A stretch of 64,000 bases of DNA from Puniceibacterium sediminis (lineage in GTDB: Bacteria > Pseudomonadota > Alphaproteobacteria > Rhodobacterales > Rhodobacteraceae): assembly GCF_900188035.1 (NCBI RefSeq), contig NZ_FZNN01000014.1, positions 62,001 to 126,000 on the forward strand. The letters are read 5' to 3'. The translations under genes were made by a program, and so were the position numbers. The first letter of the stretch is position 1, and each line of letters opens with the position of its first letter. The notes under the pieces were generated by a model, which searched no databases, was not told the origin of the DNA, and was given only the letters and a program-made list of their open reading frames with translations. This document shows, piece after piece, positions 1 to 8,861 of this stretch.

Positions 1-436
1 TTTCATCGTCACCGGCTTTCATCACCCGCCAGTCGGTCTGGGCAGAACGTCCCTCGGCATGATCGACCTTCTGCAAAGGCCGGTTCGGCCAGTCCACCTT
101 CAGCGGCAAATCCACGGTCCCGGTCTTCGGTTCCAGCCGCCCGGCCACACGGGCCAGATACGTTTTCTTGACCATCCGCTTTTCGAACTGCAGCCCCAGA
201 TGCCGCTGCGCATAGGGCGTCAGCGCAAAGATCATGACCCCAGATGTGTCCCGGTCCAGCCGATGCACCAGCAGCACCTGCGGAAAGGCAAGCTCAAGCC
301 GCGCGATCAGGCAGTCGGTCAGCCCTTCGCCCTTGCCCGGTACCGACAGCAGACCGGCGGGCTTGTTCACCACAAGCAGTTCCTGATCTTCGTGCAGGAT
401 CTCGATCGGGTCGCTGGGGGGCGCATACTCTGTCAT
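1..436 (-). CDS. rluA: RluA-family pseudouridine synthase (partial, 3' end off window)
   Basis: Isomerises uridine to pseudouridine in structured RNA; members of this subfamily act on 23S rRNA and/or tRNA. The 145 N-terminal codons are present and the gene runs off the left edge. The motif VVNKPAGLLSVPGKG (about residues 22-36) and the family signature HRLDRDTSG (58-66) are visible; D61 is the expected catalytic aspartate. I chose ATG at 436 because a G-rich Shine-Dalgarno stretch sits 4-5 nt upstream; an adjacent ATG at 439 is also possible. It lies just after the terminator of the upstream demethylase run, so it is probably a separate transcription unit. RluA versus RluC/D cannot be settled from this fragment. 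Confidence 0.9.
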   Translation of the reverse strand, partial: MTEYAPPSDPIEILHEDQELLVVNKPAGLLSVPGKGEGLTDCLIARLELAFPQVLLVHRLDRDTSGVMIFALTPYAQRHLGLQFEKRMVKKTYLARVAGRLEPKTGTVDLPLKVDWPNRPLQKVDHAEGRSAQTDWRVMKAGDDE

Positions 437-451
437 CATTCCCCCCCATGA

Positions 452-486
452 CAAAAGCGCCGCTAACCCGCAAGGGCCAGCGGCGC
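452..486 (-). terminator. Intrinsic terminator of the demethylase gene run
   Basis: Read on the minus strand, an 8-bp perfect stem (GCGCCGCT at 457-464 against AGCGGCGC at 479-486) is followed directly by TTTTG. It sits 22 nt after the stop codon of the FAD/GcvT gene and just before the rluA start. Confidence 0.75.
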
Positions 487-507
487 GCCTCTTTGCCCCG
501 GTCGACG

Positions 508-2955
508 TCAGGCCTTGGGCCGCGCGCCTTCGGGATCGTACATCGGCCGGGCGGACACGTCGGCGCGCACACGGCGCCCCGCTACGTCAATCTCGTAGAG
601 TGATCCCAGCACCGTGGCCAGATCCTCACCCGCACAAGGCACATAGCCCAGACCCACAGCCCCGCCCAAGGAATGCCCATAAGCCCCTGAGCTCACATGG
701 CCGACGATGACCCCATCACGCAGGATCGGCTCGTTGTGATAAAGCAGCGGTTCGGGATCCGTCAGGCGGAATTGCAGCAACCGACGTTGCAGGCCCTCTT
801 GGCGTTTTTGCAGCACCGCATCCCGGCCGATGAAATCGCAGCCCTTGCCGGTCTTGACCGCAAAGCCCAACCCCGCCTCCAGCACATGATCTTCGCAGGT
901 GATATCATGCCCGAAATGCCGGAACGCCTTTTCCGCACGGGCGCAATCCATCGCATGCAGGCCACACAGGGTCACGCCATGCGCCGCCCCGGCCTCCATC
1001 ATCGTCTCGAACACATGCGCGGCCATATCGGCGCTAACGTAAACCTCCCAGCCCAGCTCGCCCACATAAGACACCCGATGCACCCGGGCGAGGCCCATGC
1101 CGATCTCGATTTCTTGCGCAGTGCCAAAGGGGTTCACCGCGTTTGAGAAATCCGCCGGTGACACCGCCTGCAGGACGTCCCGCGCCTTGGGCCCCATCAC
1201 CGCCAGAACGCCTTCGCCGGCGGTCACGTCAGTGATCACCACCGCCGCATCGCCCAGATGACGCCGCAGCCATGCTTCATCCGCCAGGCGCGTCGCCGCC
1301 GGGGTCACCACCAGATAGGCCCTCTCGGACAATCGGGTGACGGTCACATCCGCCTCGATCCCGCCGCGCGCATTCAGGAACTGGGTGTAGACGATCCGCC
1401 CCACCGGGACGGCGACGTCATTGCCGCAGATCCGGTTCAGAAAGGCTTCTGCATCGCGCCCCTCGACTCGCAATTTGCCAAAGGACGACATGTCGTACAC
1501 CCCGACCCCGGTGCGCAGGGCACGGTGTTCGGCGGCGATGTTGTCAAAAAAGCTCTGCCGTTTCCAGCTGTAGTCATACTCAGCCGCCTGCCCCGGTGCC
1601 GCATACCAGTTGGCGCGCTCCCATCCCGACAGCTCGCCGAAAACCGCGCCACGGGCGGCAAGCTGCGCATGGAAGGGCGAGCAGCGCACACCCCGGGCCG
1701 AGGCCTTTTGGCGATAAGGGAAATGATCGGCATAGAGCAGGCCAAGCGTTTCGGTCGCGCGTGCGGCAAGGTAACGGCGGTTGCCCTGAAACGGCTCCAT
1801 CCGGGAAATGTCCACATCACCCAGATCAAACGGCTTTTCACCCGACTCCATCCACTGCGCCAGCGCCATACCCGCACCGCCCGCCGACTGGATGCCGATC
1901 GAGTTAAAGCCTGCCGCGACCCAGACATTGTCCATCTCGGGCGCGCGGCCAAGGTGGTAGGCGTCGTCGGGGGTAAAGCTTTCGGGGCCGTTGAAAAAGG
2001 TGTGGATGCCCGCACTGGCAAGCATCGGCATACGGGCGACGGCCTGTTCCAGGATCGGCTCGAAATGATCGAAATCCTCGGGCAACTGATCAAACTCGAA
2101 ACTCTCGGGGATGCCATCCAGCGCCCAGGGCTTTGAAACCGGCTCGAATGCGCCAAGCAGGATCTTTCCCGCGTCTTCCTTGTAGTAGGCACATTCATCC
2201 GGCACCCGCAGCACCGGAAGCTGGGTCAGCCCGGCGATGGGCTCCGAGACGATGTAGAAATGTTCGCAGGCCTGCAGCGGCACGTTGACGCCCAGCATCC
2301 GGCCGACTTCCCGACCCCACATTCCGGCACAGTTGACCACATGATCGCAGGTGATCTGGCCGGATTCTCGACCTTCGGCCTGATACTCGACGGCCGTAAC
2401 CCTTTGGCCATTGCGGGTGATGCCCATGGCCTTTGTACGCTCAGAAATGACCGCGCCGCGCATGCGGGCACCTTTGGCAAGCGCATGGGCGATATTGCCC
2501 GGATCACCCTGTCCATCTTTGGGCAGGTAGACCCCGCCAAGAATGCCATCGGTGTTGAGATGGGGATATTTTGCCTTGATCTCTGCCGTGCCGATCTCGT
2601 CTATCTCAACCCCGAAGGCGCGGGCCATGGCGGCAGATCGGCGCAGTTCTTCGTGGCGTTCAGCCGTCAGGGCGACAGTGATCGAGCCGACCCGCTTGAA
2701 CCCAGTGGCAACGCCTGTTTCGGCTTCGAGCGCGCCGTAGAGTTCCTGCGAATATTTTGCCAGACGCGTCATGTTGGCCGTGGCGCGCAGCTGCGCAATC
2801 AATCCCGCTGCGTGCCAGGTAGTGCCGGAGGTCAGCTGCTTGCGTTCCAGTAGCACAACATCGGCCCAGCCCAGTTTCGTGAGGTGATAAGCGACGGAAC
2901 AGCCGATGATGCCGCCGCCGATGATAACGACGCGGGCGTGGCTTGGAAGGGTCAT
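508..2955 (-). CDS. FAD-dependent demethylating dehydrogenase with GcvT domain (dimethylglycine/sarcosine dehydrogenase-like)
   Basis: 815 aa, the usual length for dimethylglycine or sarcosine dehydrogenase-like enzymes. These oxidise an N-methyl group with FAD and pass the one-carbon unit to tetrahydrofolate in the C-terminal GcvT domain. Visible parts are the N-terminal dinucleotide fold VVIIGGGIIGCS (9-20), the motif SGTTWHAAG with H48 in the place that carries covalent FAD in dimethylglycine dehydrogenase, a DAO/FAO_M middle, and GCV_T plus GCV_T_C from about residue 430 to the end. It is the last gene of the minus-strand run starting near 8.7 kb and is followed by a terminator. A clear paralog lies at 4017-6473. 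The exact substrate (dimethylglycine, sarcosine, other methylamine) is inference. Confidence 0.88.
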   Translation of the reverse strand: MTLPSHARVVIIGGGIIGCSVAYHLTKLGWADVVLLERKQLTSGTTWHAAGLIAQLRATANMTRLAKYSQELYGALEAETGVATGFKRVGSITVALTAERHEELRRSAAMARAFGVEIDEIGTAEIKAKYPHLNTDGILGGVYLPKDGQGDPGNIAHALAKGARMRGAVISERTKAMGITRNGQRVTAVEYQAEGRESGQITCDHVVNCAGMWGREVGRMLGVNVPLQACEHFYIVSEPIAGLTQLPVLRVPDECAYYKEDAGKILLGAFEPVSKPWALDGIPESFEFDQLPEDFDHFEPILEQAVARMPMLASAGIHTFFNGPESFTPDDAYHLGRAPEMDNVWVAAGFNSIGIQSAGGAGMALAQWMESGEKPFDLGDVDISRMEPFQGNRRYLAARATETLGLLYADHFPYRQKASARGVRCSPFHAQLAARGAVFGELSGWERANWYAAPGQAAEYDYSWKRQSFFDNIAAEHRALRTGVGVYDMSSFGKLRVEGRDAEAFLNRICGNDVAVPVGRIVYTQFLNARGGIEADVTVTRLSERAYLVVTPAATRLADEAWLRRHLGDAAVVITDVTAGEGVLAVMGPKARDVLQAVSPADFSNAVNPFGTAQEIEIGMGLARVHRVSYVGELGWEVYVSADMAAHVFETMMEAGAAHGVTLCGLHAMDCARAEKAFRHFGHDITCEDHVLEAGLGFAVKTGKGCDFIGRDAVLQKRQEGLQRRLLQFRLTDPEPLLYHNEPILRDGVIVGHVSSGAYGHSLGGAVGLGYVPCAGEDLATVLGSLYEIDVAGRRVRADVSARPMYDPEGARPKA

Positions 2956-2998
2956 GTTGTGCCTTTCATCGGGGGGCTTTGAAGGATTCGGCTACGGA

Positions 2999-3892
2999 TC
3001 ATTCCAACTTGTATCCGGCGGCCGTGAGAGACTGCGCCACCGCAGCAATATGCGCCGGGCCGACTTCGCAGCATCCGCCGATCAGCGTCGCGCCTATGTC
3101 GGCCCAACGCAGAACATGGTCTGCATAGATTTCGGGCGTAAGATCGCGCCGCGCTGAAAGGCTCTCCACGGTGGGCTTGTCCAGCAAGAATTCGGGGGTG
3201 ATCCGTTCGAACCCATTGGCATAGGCGCCAAAGGGAAGGCTTGCGTGCGAAAGGATTTGCAGGGCGGCGGGGATCGCCTCCGGGGCGGAGCAGTTCACGA
3301 GGATGGCCTGCGCGCCGCCCTGTGCAATTTCCTGCACGGCGGCAAGCGGTTCACCCGAACGCAGGCGGGTGCCGTCGGTGTCCATCACGGTGAGGGATAG
3401 CCAGACAGGTAAGCCCGCCGAAGACGCACCTTTCAGCACGCTGCGCGCGTGATCAAGCGAAGCAACAGTTTCGCAGATCAGCAGATCGCAACCCGGGGTC
3501 AAAATTTGGGCGACCTCGGCATAGAGGGGAATGGCCTCTTCTGCCGGGGGGTGCAGATCGGGGCGATAACTGGCCCGCAGAGGCCCGAGACAGCCCGCGG
3601 CAAGGCCGCCGCCAGCGCGGTCACGGGAGGCGACGGCCTGATCCACAGAAGTGCGCAGGAGAGCTGCGAAACGGTCCTCATACCCTGTTCCGACAAGGCG
3701 GTCGCGGTGGACTGCATAGCTGTTCGTCTTGGCCATGCGCGCGCCTGCGGCGAAAAAGTCGTCATGGACAGCACCGACCAGATCGGGCGTATCGATCATC
3801 ACCTGAGTGGCCCAAAGCGGTGTCGGTGCACCGCCCGCGCGGTGGATCAGCTCCTGCCCCATGCCGCCGTCCATCAGAGTAATCACGCTCAT
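2999..3892 (-). CDS. Homocysteine S-methyltransferase family protein
   Basis: 297 aa, PF02574-type enzyme that moves a methyl group from a methylated donor (betaine, S-methylmethionine or similar) to homocysteine, giving methionine. The three zinc-binding cysteines of the family are present: C201 in LVNCSAP and C274/C275 in GGCCEVGP. The N-terminal motif LMDGGMGQEL (6-15) is also typical. I chose the ATG at 3892 because the family starts just before this motif; six upstream codons are open but unlikely. It sits between two FAD/GcvT dehydrogenases, which suggests a role in taking the first methyl from a quaternary or tertiary amine. Donor specificity cannot be read from the sequence. Confidence 0.88.
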   Translation of the reverse strand: MSVITLMDGGMGQELIHRAGGAPTPLWATQVMIDTPDLVGAVHDDFFAAGARMAKTNSYAVHRDRLVGTGYEDRFAALLRTSVDQAVASRDRAGGGLAAGCLGPLRASYRPDLHPPAEEAIPLYAEVAQILTPGCDLLICETVASLDHARSVLKGASSAGLPVWLSLTVMDTDGTRLRSGEPLAAVQEIAQGGAQAILVNCSAPEAIPAALQILSHASLPFGAYANGFERITPEFLLDKPTVESLSARRDLTPEIYADHVLRWADIGATLIGGCCEVGPAHIAAVAQSLTAAGYKLE

Positions 3893-4016
3893 GGCCGGGC
3901 TCCTGCGCAAAGCGATCTGTTATGGTTGTTCAAGCAGGGCCTGACCGCCGAGTTACCACGGGGTGGGATGCAAGGGCGGAACGAACGCAAAATTGTCCCA
4001 TTGAAGGAGGTAAGCA

Positions 4017-6473
4017 TCAACTGCGTATCCTTTTGTTTTCGGGGTCCCAGAGCGGTTGGTCGGCCTGCACGGTGGCCGTGTGCCGTTTGCCGAAAATCTC
4101 GACCTCGACCTTTGTGCCGGGGGTGGCAAGATCGGGGCGCAGCATGCCCAGCGCGATGGATGCGTTGACGCGGTAGCCCCATGCGCCGCTGGTGCTTTCG
4201 CCGACAACTGCGCCATCGTGCCAGAGGGTGGACATTGAGGGCGCATCGCAGTCCCCGCCGTCGATGACCAAAGTGACAAAGCGTTTCCCCGGGCCGCGCG
4301 CCTGTTCCGAGGCAAGCGCGGCCTTGCCGGGGAAATCCTGCGGCTTGTCGAGTTTGACAAAGCGGTCGAGACCGGCCTCGAACATCGTATAGTCGGTGGA
4401 CAGGTCACCCTTCCACGCGCGGTAGCCTTTTTCGATCCGCAGCGCGTTCAGCGCGAACATCCCGAAGGGTTTAATGCCGAAAGGTGCGCCTGCCTGCATC
4501 AGCATATCGTAGATAATGGCGGTATCGGCCGTCTTTGAATGCACCTCCCACCCCAGTTCACCGGCGAAACTGACACGGACAAGCTGAACCCATATACCGT
4601 TCAGCTGGGCCGATTGGTGCGTGAGCCAGGGCAGCGTCAGGTCGGCGTCGGTCAGGGTGGCGAGGATGTCGCGGGATTTCGGGCCGGTGAGGATCTGGCA
4701 AGAGAATTCCGTGGTCACGTCGGTCAGGGCAAAGGCCGCGTCCTTGGGGATATGCGATTGCAGCCATTCCAGATCATGCCACTGGGCCACCGCTGCGGTG
4801 ATGAGAAAGAAAAAGTCATCCGCCAGCCGCATTGCCGACATTTCGGTCACGATCCGGCCCCGGTCGTCGGCGAAATAAAGCAGGCCGATGCGCCCGACCT
4901 TGGGAATACCACCCGTACAAAGGCCGCGCAGGTATTCGGCGGCGCCATCCCCCTGCAGGCGGAAGCGTGAAAACCCCGGCAGGTCGAGCAGGCCTGCGGC
5001 GTCGCGCACGGCCTCACATTCTTCGCGGATACGTTGCTGCCATGGGCCGTCGCGGTGCCAGGTCTGGGTGGATTCCTCAGAGGTATCGTCGCCGGGCTGT
5101 GCATACCAGTTGGCGCGTTCCCAGCCGTTGTAGGCCCCCATCACGCCACCCAATGCGACCACCCGCCCGTGCGCGGGTGACAGTTTGCGATTCCGTCCAG
5201 CGGGCCAAGTATGGTGCGGAAAGTGCATGGCGTATTCGTGGCCGTAGGTCTCGACCGCCTTGTCATCGCAATACGCGGGGTCGGTGTAGTCGGTGAACCG
5301 CCGGGGATCGACGGCCCACATATCCCATTCGGTCCGCCCCTCGGTGACCCATTCAGCCAGCACCTTGCCCGCCCCGCCCGCCTGGGTGATGCCGAAGGTG
5401 AAGACGCAGGCCTCGAACGCGTCCGGCACGCCGGGCATGGGCCCAATCAGCGGCAGCCCGTCGGGCGCATAGGGAATGGGACCGTTGATCACCCGCCCCA
5501 CGCCGCTGGCCCCCAGGATCGGAACCCGCGCCATCGCATCCTCGATATACCATTCCAGCCGGTCCAGATCGTCGGGATAAAGCTGAAAGCTGAAATCCTC
5601 GGGCATCGGGTCTTCGGGGGTGGTCCAGTGCGCGCGGCAATTCCGTTCGTATGGGCCAAGGTTGAGGCCGTTTTTCTCTTGCCGCAGGTAGTAGGAGGAA
5701 TCGACGTCCCGCAGCAGCGGCAGTTTTCCGTTCTCGCGTGACCATGCCTCAAGCTCGGGAACCGGCTCGGTCAGGAAATACTGATGCGACATGACGGTCA
5801 TCGGAACTGTGCGCCCGCCGTAAGGCTTGAACCACTCCCCGACTTTTTGCGCGTAGTATCCAGCTGCATTGACCACCTTTTCGCAGGTGATTTCGCCCTT
5901 TTCAGTCTCGACAACCCAGTGATCGCCTTCGCGCCGCACGCCAGTGGCGGGGGTGAACCGGTGGATCTGTGCGCCTGCCATCCGCGCGCCCTTGGCCAGC
6001 GCCTGCGTTAGCTGCGCCGGATCGATATCGCCGTCGTCGGGATCGTACAGGGCACCGGCCAGATCGTGGGTTTCAAGAAACGGATAGCGATCCTTCAGGT
6101 CCGAGACCTGCAACATTTCAAGGTCGAGCCCCTGATAGCGCCCCATGCCCCGGGCACGTTCGAACTCCATCATCCTCTCGGCGCTATGGCCAAGGCGGAT
6201 CGACCCGGTGACGTGATAATTCATCGGATAGTCGACCTCCTCCGCCAGACGCCGGTAAAGCTGCAGCGAATAGCGCTGCATGTTCATCACCGCCCAGGAG
6301 GTAGAGAACGACGGACAGTTGCCCGCCGCGTGCCAGGTGCTGCCGGCCGTCAGTTCGTTCTTTTCCAGCAGGACGACCTCCCAGCCCGCCTTGGCTATGT
6401 GATAGGCGCAAGAGGCGCCAACGGCCCCGCCGCCAATGATGACCACGCGCGCCTGTGTCGGGAAATCGGCCAT
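4017..6473 (-). CDS. FAD-dependent demethylating dehydrogenase with GcvT domain, paralog
   Basis: 818 aa, same domain order as the gene at 508-2955: N-terminal FAD fold (VVIIGGGAVGAS, 10-21), covalent-FAD-type motif AGSTWHAAG with H48, FAO_M region, then GCV_T and GCV_T_C. The start at 6473 follows a GAGGAG Shine-Dalgarno with good spacing; the frame stays open for another 330 codons upstream, but that stretch is antisense-phase to LysE and GFA genes and is not coding in this frame. After H48 the sequence (HAAGNCPSFS) differs from the paralog (HAAGLIAQLR), so the two probably act on different methylated amines or successive steps. It follows lysE by 11 nt. Confidence 0.88.
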   Translation of the reverse strand: MADFPTQARVVIIGGGAVGASCAYHIAKAGWEVVLLEKNELTAGSTWHAAGNCPSFSTSWAVMNMQRYSLQLYRRLAEEVDYPMNYHVTGSIRLGHSAERMMEFERARGMGRYQGLDLEMLQVSDLKDRYPFLETHDLAGALYDPDDGDIDPAQLTQALAKGARMAGAQIHRFTPATGVRREGDHWVVETEKGEITCEKVVNAAGYYAQKVGEWFKPYGGRTVPMTVMSHQYFLTEPVPELEAWSRENGKLPLLRDVDSSYYLRQEKNGLNLGPYERNCRAHWTTPEDPMPEDFSFQLYPDDLDRLEWYIEDAMARVPILGASGVGRVINGPIPYAPDGLPLIGPMPGVPDAFEACVFTFGITQAGGAGKVLAEWVTEGRTEWDMWAVDPRRFTDYTDPAYCDDKAVETYGHEYAMHFPHHTWPAGRNRKLSPAHGRVVALGGVMGAYNGWERANWYAQPGDDTSEESTQTWHRDGPWQQRIREECEAVRDAAGLLDLPGFSRFRLQGDGAAEYLRGLCTGGIPKVGRIGLLYFADDRGRIVTEMSAMRLADDFFFLITAAVAQWHDLEWLQSHIPKDAAFALTDVTTEFSCQILTGPKSRDILATLTDADLTLPWLTHQSAQLNGIWVQLVRVSFAGELGWEVHSKTADTAIIYDMLMQAGAPFGIKPFGMFALNALRIEKGYRAWKGDLSTDYTMFEAGLDRFVKLDKPQDFPGKAALASEQARGPGKRFVTLVIDGGDCDAPSMSTLWHDGAVVGESTSGAWGYRVNASIALGMLRPDLATPGTKVEVEIFGKRHTATVQADQPLWDPENKRIRS

Positions 6474-6484
6474 TTGTTTTCTCC

Positions 6485-7108
6485 TCAGTCCAGAACCAGA
6501 CGGGCGGCAAGCCCGCCAAACACCACTGCGCTGATCCGGTTCATCAGCCGCGCCTTGCTGCGCAACGCCGCGCCAAAGGCCCCGGCAAGCACGCCGTAGG
6601 TACTGGTGATGACAAAGCCGGTGGTCACGAAGATCGCCCCAAGGATCAGAAGCTGCGGCCAGACCGGACCAAGGCCCGGGTCGGCGAACTGTGGCAGGAA
6701 AGCCAGGATGAAAAGTCCCACCTTGGGGTTCAGCACATTGGTCAGCAGACCACGGGCAAAGGCGCGCCGAAGGGTTTGCGCGCCTTGGACACGGTCTGTG
6801 TCTGCGGGCGCGGTCCAGGCGCTGTAGGCGAGCCAGGCCAGATAGGCCGCGCCGCCCCAGCGGATGATGTCCAGCGCATGCGGCACTGCCTGCAGCGCCG
6901 CCGCCACGCCCAGCACCGTCAGCAGGATGTGAAAGACCGATCCCATGCCGATGCCCGCCGCCGCCGCGATACCGGCGCGCGCCCCGCCCTGCGCACCGCA
7001 GGCCATGGTGAACATCACATCCGCGCCCGGGGTCAGGTTCAGCAACATTCCCGCCCCGGCAAAGGCCAGCAGGTTCAATGGATCCATCGCAAGCAAGGTA
7101 TCGATCAT
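6485..7108 (-). CDS. LysE/RhtB-family amino-acid exporter
   Basis: 207-aa integral membrane protein with about six hydrophobic segments and the family N-terminal motif LLNLTPGADVMF. LysE/RhtB proteins export amino acids or small metabolites in exchange for protons. The ATG at 7108 is preceded by AAGGA. It is spaced 3 nt from the upstream GFA gene and 11 nt from the dehydrogenase, so it is almost certainly cotranscribed. A second LysE-type gene lies two genes upstream. Its place in a demethylation run suggests export of an amino-acid product or a toxic intermediate, which is inference. Confidence 0.88.
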   Translation of the reverse strand: MIDTLLAMDPLNLLAFAGAGMLLNLTPGADVMFTMACGAQGGARAGIAAAAGIGMGSVFHILLTVLGVAAALQAVPHALDIIRWGGAAYLAWLAYSAWTAPADTDRVQGAQTLRRAFARGLLTNVLNPKVGLFILAFLPQFADPGLGPVWPQLLILGAIFVTTGFVITSTYGVLAGAFGAALRSKARLMNRISAVVFGGLAARLVLD

Positions 7109-7111
7109 GGT

Positions 7112-7480
7112 TCAGTCCTTTTGTGGCAGACCGTCGGCAATGGCGTAATAGTCGCCCTTTTCCGCCGTAAAGATGTGTTTTTCGAGTTTCAGCCCCGTCG
7201 CCGCGTCGACCGCGCCAAGGGCAAAGCTGATCTCGGTTTCGCCCGCCCCCTGCCAGAACAGGAAGGCTCCGCAGGTGGGGCAGATCCCGCGCCGGGCGCG
7301 CTGTGAGCTCTGAAACCACGTAACGGGCCCGGCGATCGTCAGGTCGGCTTCGGCCACCTGCGCCGAGGACCAGCAATATCCCGACATCTTCCGGCATTGC
7401 TGGCAGTGACAGACCGACATGCCAAAGGGAGTGGCATCGGTGGTGAATGTGATCGCGCCACATGCGCAGCTGCCGTGCAT
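7112..7480 (-). CDS. GFA-domain protein (CENP-V/GFA fold)
   Basis: 122-aa zinc protein of the glutathione-dependent formaldehyde-activating (GFA) fold. Cysteine pairs typical of the fold are visible: C5 and C7 in GSCACGAITF, then CHCQQC, then CPTCGAFLFW. The family was named for condensing formaldehyde with glutathione, but that activity is not established for most members. The context is suggestive because N-demethylation by neighbouring flavoenzymes can release formaldehyde. The start at 7480 has a GGAAGG Shine-Dalgarno. It is 4 nt from the upstream LysE gene. Confidence 0.85.
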   Translation of the reverse strand: MHGSCACGAITFTTDATPFGMSVCHCQQCRKMSGYCWSSAQVAEADLTIAGPVTWFQSSQRARRGICPTCGAFLFWQGAGETEISFALGAVDAATGLKLEKHIFTAEKGDYYAIADGLPQKD

Positions 7481-7484
7481 GATG

Positions 7485-8105
7485 TTACCTTCCAGGGCTC
7501 AGCGCGCTGCCACCCAACAGCACGCCGTACAAGATGAAACAGCCCGCCATGACGCGGCGGACGATGGTATTCCCCACGGCCCCCAGGGCAGCCCGCCCAA
7601 GGCCCGCGCCCAAAGCGGTATATATGCAGTAACTTGCAGCGGTGATGGTCAGGGCGGTGGGCACAATCAGGCCCATCTGTGCGGCGATCGGAACATCCGG
7701 CTGCACAAACTGTGAAAAGGCGGCCAAGTAGCCCGCGACGGACTTCGGGTTGATTGTCGCAATCACAAAGGCGCGCCTGTAGATATGGCCGGTGGGCAGC
7801 GCACCCGCCCTCACTGGCGTCCTTGCCGCGCGCCAGTTGCGGATACCCGTCCATATCAGGAACGCCGCCCCAATCAGCTTGGCGATAAAGAACCCTGTGG
7901 GCGAGGTGGTCAGCAACGCCGTGATCCCCGCCGCCGACAAGCACAGGAAAAGCAGCGCCTGCGTAAGGATCCCCAGCACGCCCCACAGTGACCGGACAAA
8001 GCCAAAGGTCATGCCGTTCTGGATGCAGTTCACCGCATTGGGCCCGGGCGAGGTCACGAAAACGACCCAGAAAAGGGCAAAGACAGTCCAGGCGTGGAAC
8101 GACAT
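7485..8105 (-). CDS. LysE/RhtB-family exporter, second copy
   Basis: 206-aa membrane protein with the LysE-family N-terminal motif VFVTSPGPNAVNCIQNG and several hydrophobic helices. It is only distantly similar to the LysE protein at 6485-7108, so this is not a recent duplication. It begins 10 nt after the XRE-cupin regulator gene, with a GGAG-type ribosome site before ATG 8105. It is the first structural gene of the run, an arrangement often seen where an XRE-cupin regulator controls an exporter. Substrate unknown. Confidence 0.87.
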   Translation of the reverse strand: MSFHAWTVFALFWVVFVTSPGPNAVNCIQNGMTFGFVRSLWGVLGILTQALLFLCLSAAGITALLTTSPTGFFIAKLIGAAFLIWTGIRNWRAARTPVRAGALPTGHIYRRAFVIATINPKSVAGYLAAFSQFVQPDVPIAAQMGLIVPTALTITAASYCIYTALGAGLGRAALGAVGNTIVRRVMAGCFILYGVLLGGSALSPGR

Positions 8106-8115
8106 TCCCGTCTCC

Positions 8116-8688
8116 TCAGTAAACCGGTGGGGCGATCACCCAGATCGCCACAGCAGGTGCATCATAGGGATTGATCCAGCGAAACGGTTCGCCACGAATG
8201 CGAAAGCTGTCACCGGGGTTCAGGGTAAATCTCGCCTTCCCGATTTCCAGATCAAGCTGTCCGGACACCAGATATCCCACCTCCTGCGTCGGTCGGATAA
8301 CCATCTCGCGGATCTGCGAATGCGGCTGAAACGTCGAATGTACCACCTCGAAATCGTCGGTAAGATCTGGCGACAGCAGTTCTTCGACCAGACCGGCAGT
8401 GCCCGATCCGATGGTCCGCCGCGCGCCACACCGCACGATGTGACCGGCCTCTTCGGCGGGCCCACCTGCCTGTCCGAAAAGCGTCGACAAGGACACGTCC
8501 AGCGCTGCAGAGATGTGGCGCAGATCACTGACAGAGGGTTCCGATAGATCCCGCTCCACCTGGCTCAGCCAGCCCACAGACCGGCCCAGCCGCGACGCGA
8601 GTTCGGCCAGCGTCAGGTGCCGCGCCTTGCGCAGGGCGCGCAAATCTGCGCCCAGGGTCGGAATGTGAGAGGGCACGGCGTGTTGCAT
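8116..8688 (-). CDS. XRE-type HTH regulator with C-terminal cupin
   Basis: 190 aa. The N-terminal helix-turn-helix spans roughly residues 12-67 (LRALRKARHLTLAELASRLG, then SVGWLSQVERDLSEPSVSDL) and the small-molecule-binding cupin lies at about 115-185 (NPGDSFRIRGEPFRWINP). Such regulators sense a ligand through the cupin and usually repress or activate the adjacent operon. An upstream in-frame ATG at 8730 would add 14 AT-rich codons (KFETFIS...) that look like operator DNA, so I prefer 8688, though its ribosome site is weak. Two perfect palindromes lie directly upstream (8743-8779) and probably form its operator. The ligand is likely a substrate of the downstream genes. Confidence 0.85.
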   Translation of the reverse strand: MQHAVPSHIPTLGADLRALRKARHLTLAELASRLGRSVGWLSQVERDLSEPSVSDLRHISAALDVSLSTLFGQAGGPAEEAGHIVRCGARRTIGSGTAGLVEELLSPDLTDDFEVVHSTFQPHSQIREMVIRPTQEVGYLVSGQLDLEIGKARFTLNPGDSFRIRGEPFRWINPYDAPAVAIWVIAPPVY

Positions 8689-8742
8689 CGGCGACTCGGT
8701 GGCTCGTGAAATAAATGTCTCAAATTTCATGCTGCCACAGCG

Positions 8743-8779
8743 CTATGAAATTTCATAGGCATTTTTCATCACGTGATGA
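8743..8779 (-). promoter_or_regulatory. Double palindrome upstream of the XRE-cupin gene
   Basis: Two perfect palindromes lie side by side: CTATGAAATTTCATAG (8743-8758) and TCATCACGTGATGA (8766-8779). A further AAATTTCAT half site occurs at 8722-8730. They sit upstream of the XRE-cupin gene and of the whole run it heads, so autoregulation is the simplest reading. Confidence 0.6.
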
Positions 8780-8861
8780 CGGCCCGACTGGGCGGCCCGA
8801 GGCACCGGCCAAAGGCCGGGAACGAGATATCGGCGCGCGCCCGCAGGCACGCACTTTGGGA

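Noticed and set aside
4003-4011. Perfect AAGGAGGT Shine-Dalgarno on the plus strand
   Set aside because: No start codon or gene follows on that strand; it falls at the end of minus-strand genes and is probably chance.
6474-7463. N-terminal extension of the second FAD/GcvT gene to 1148 codons
   Set aside because: The extra codons run antiphase through the LysE and GFA genes; a strong ribosome site and the FAD fold fix the start at 6473.
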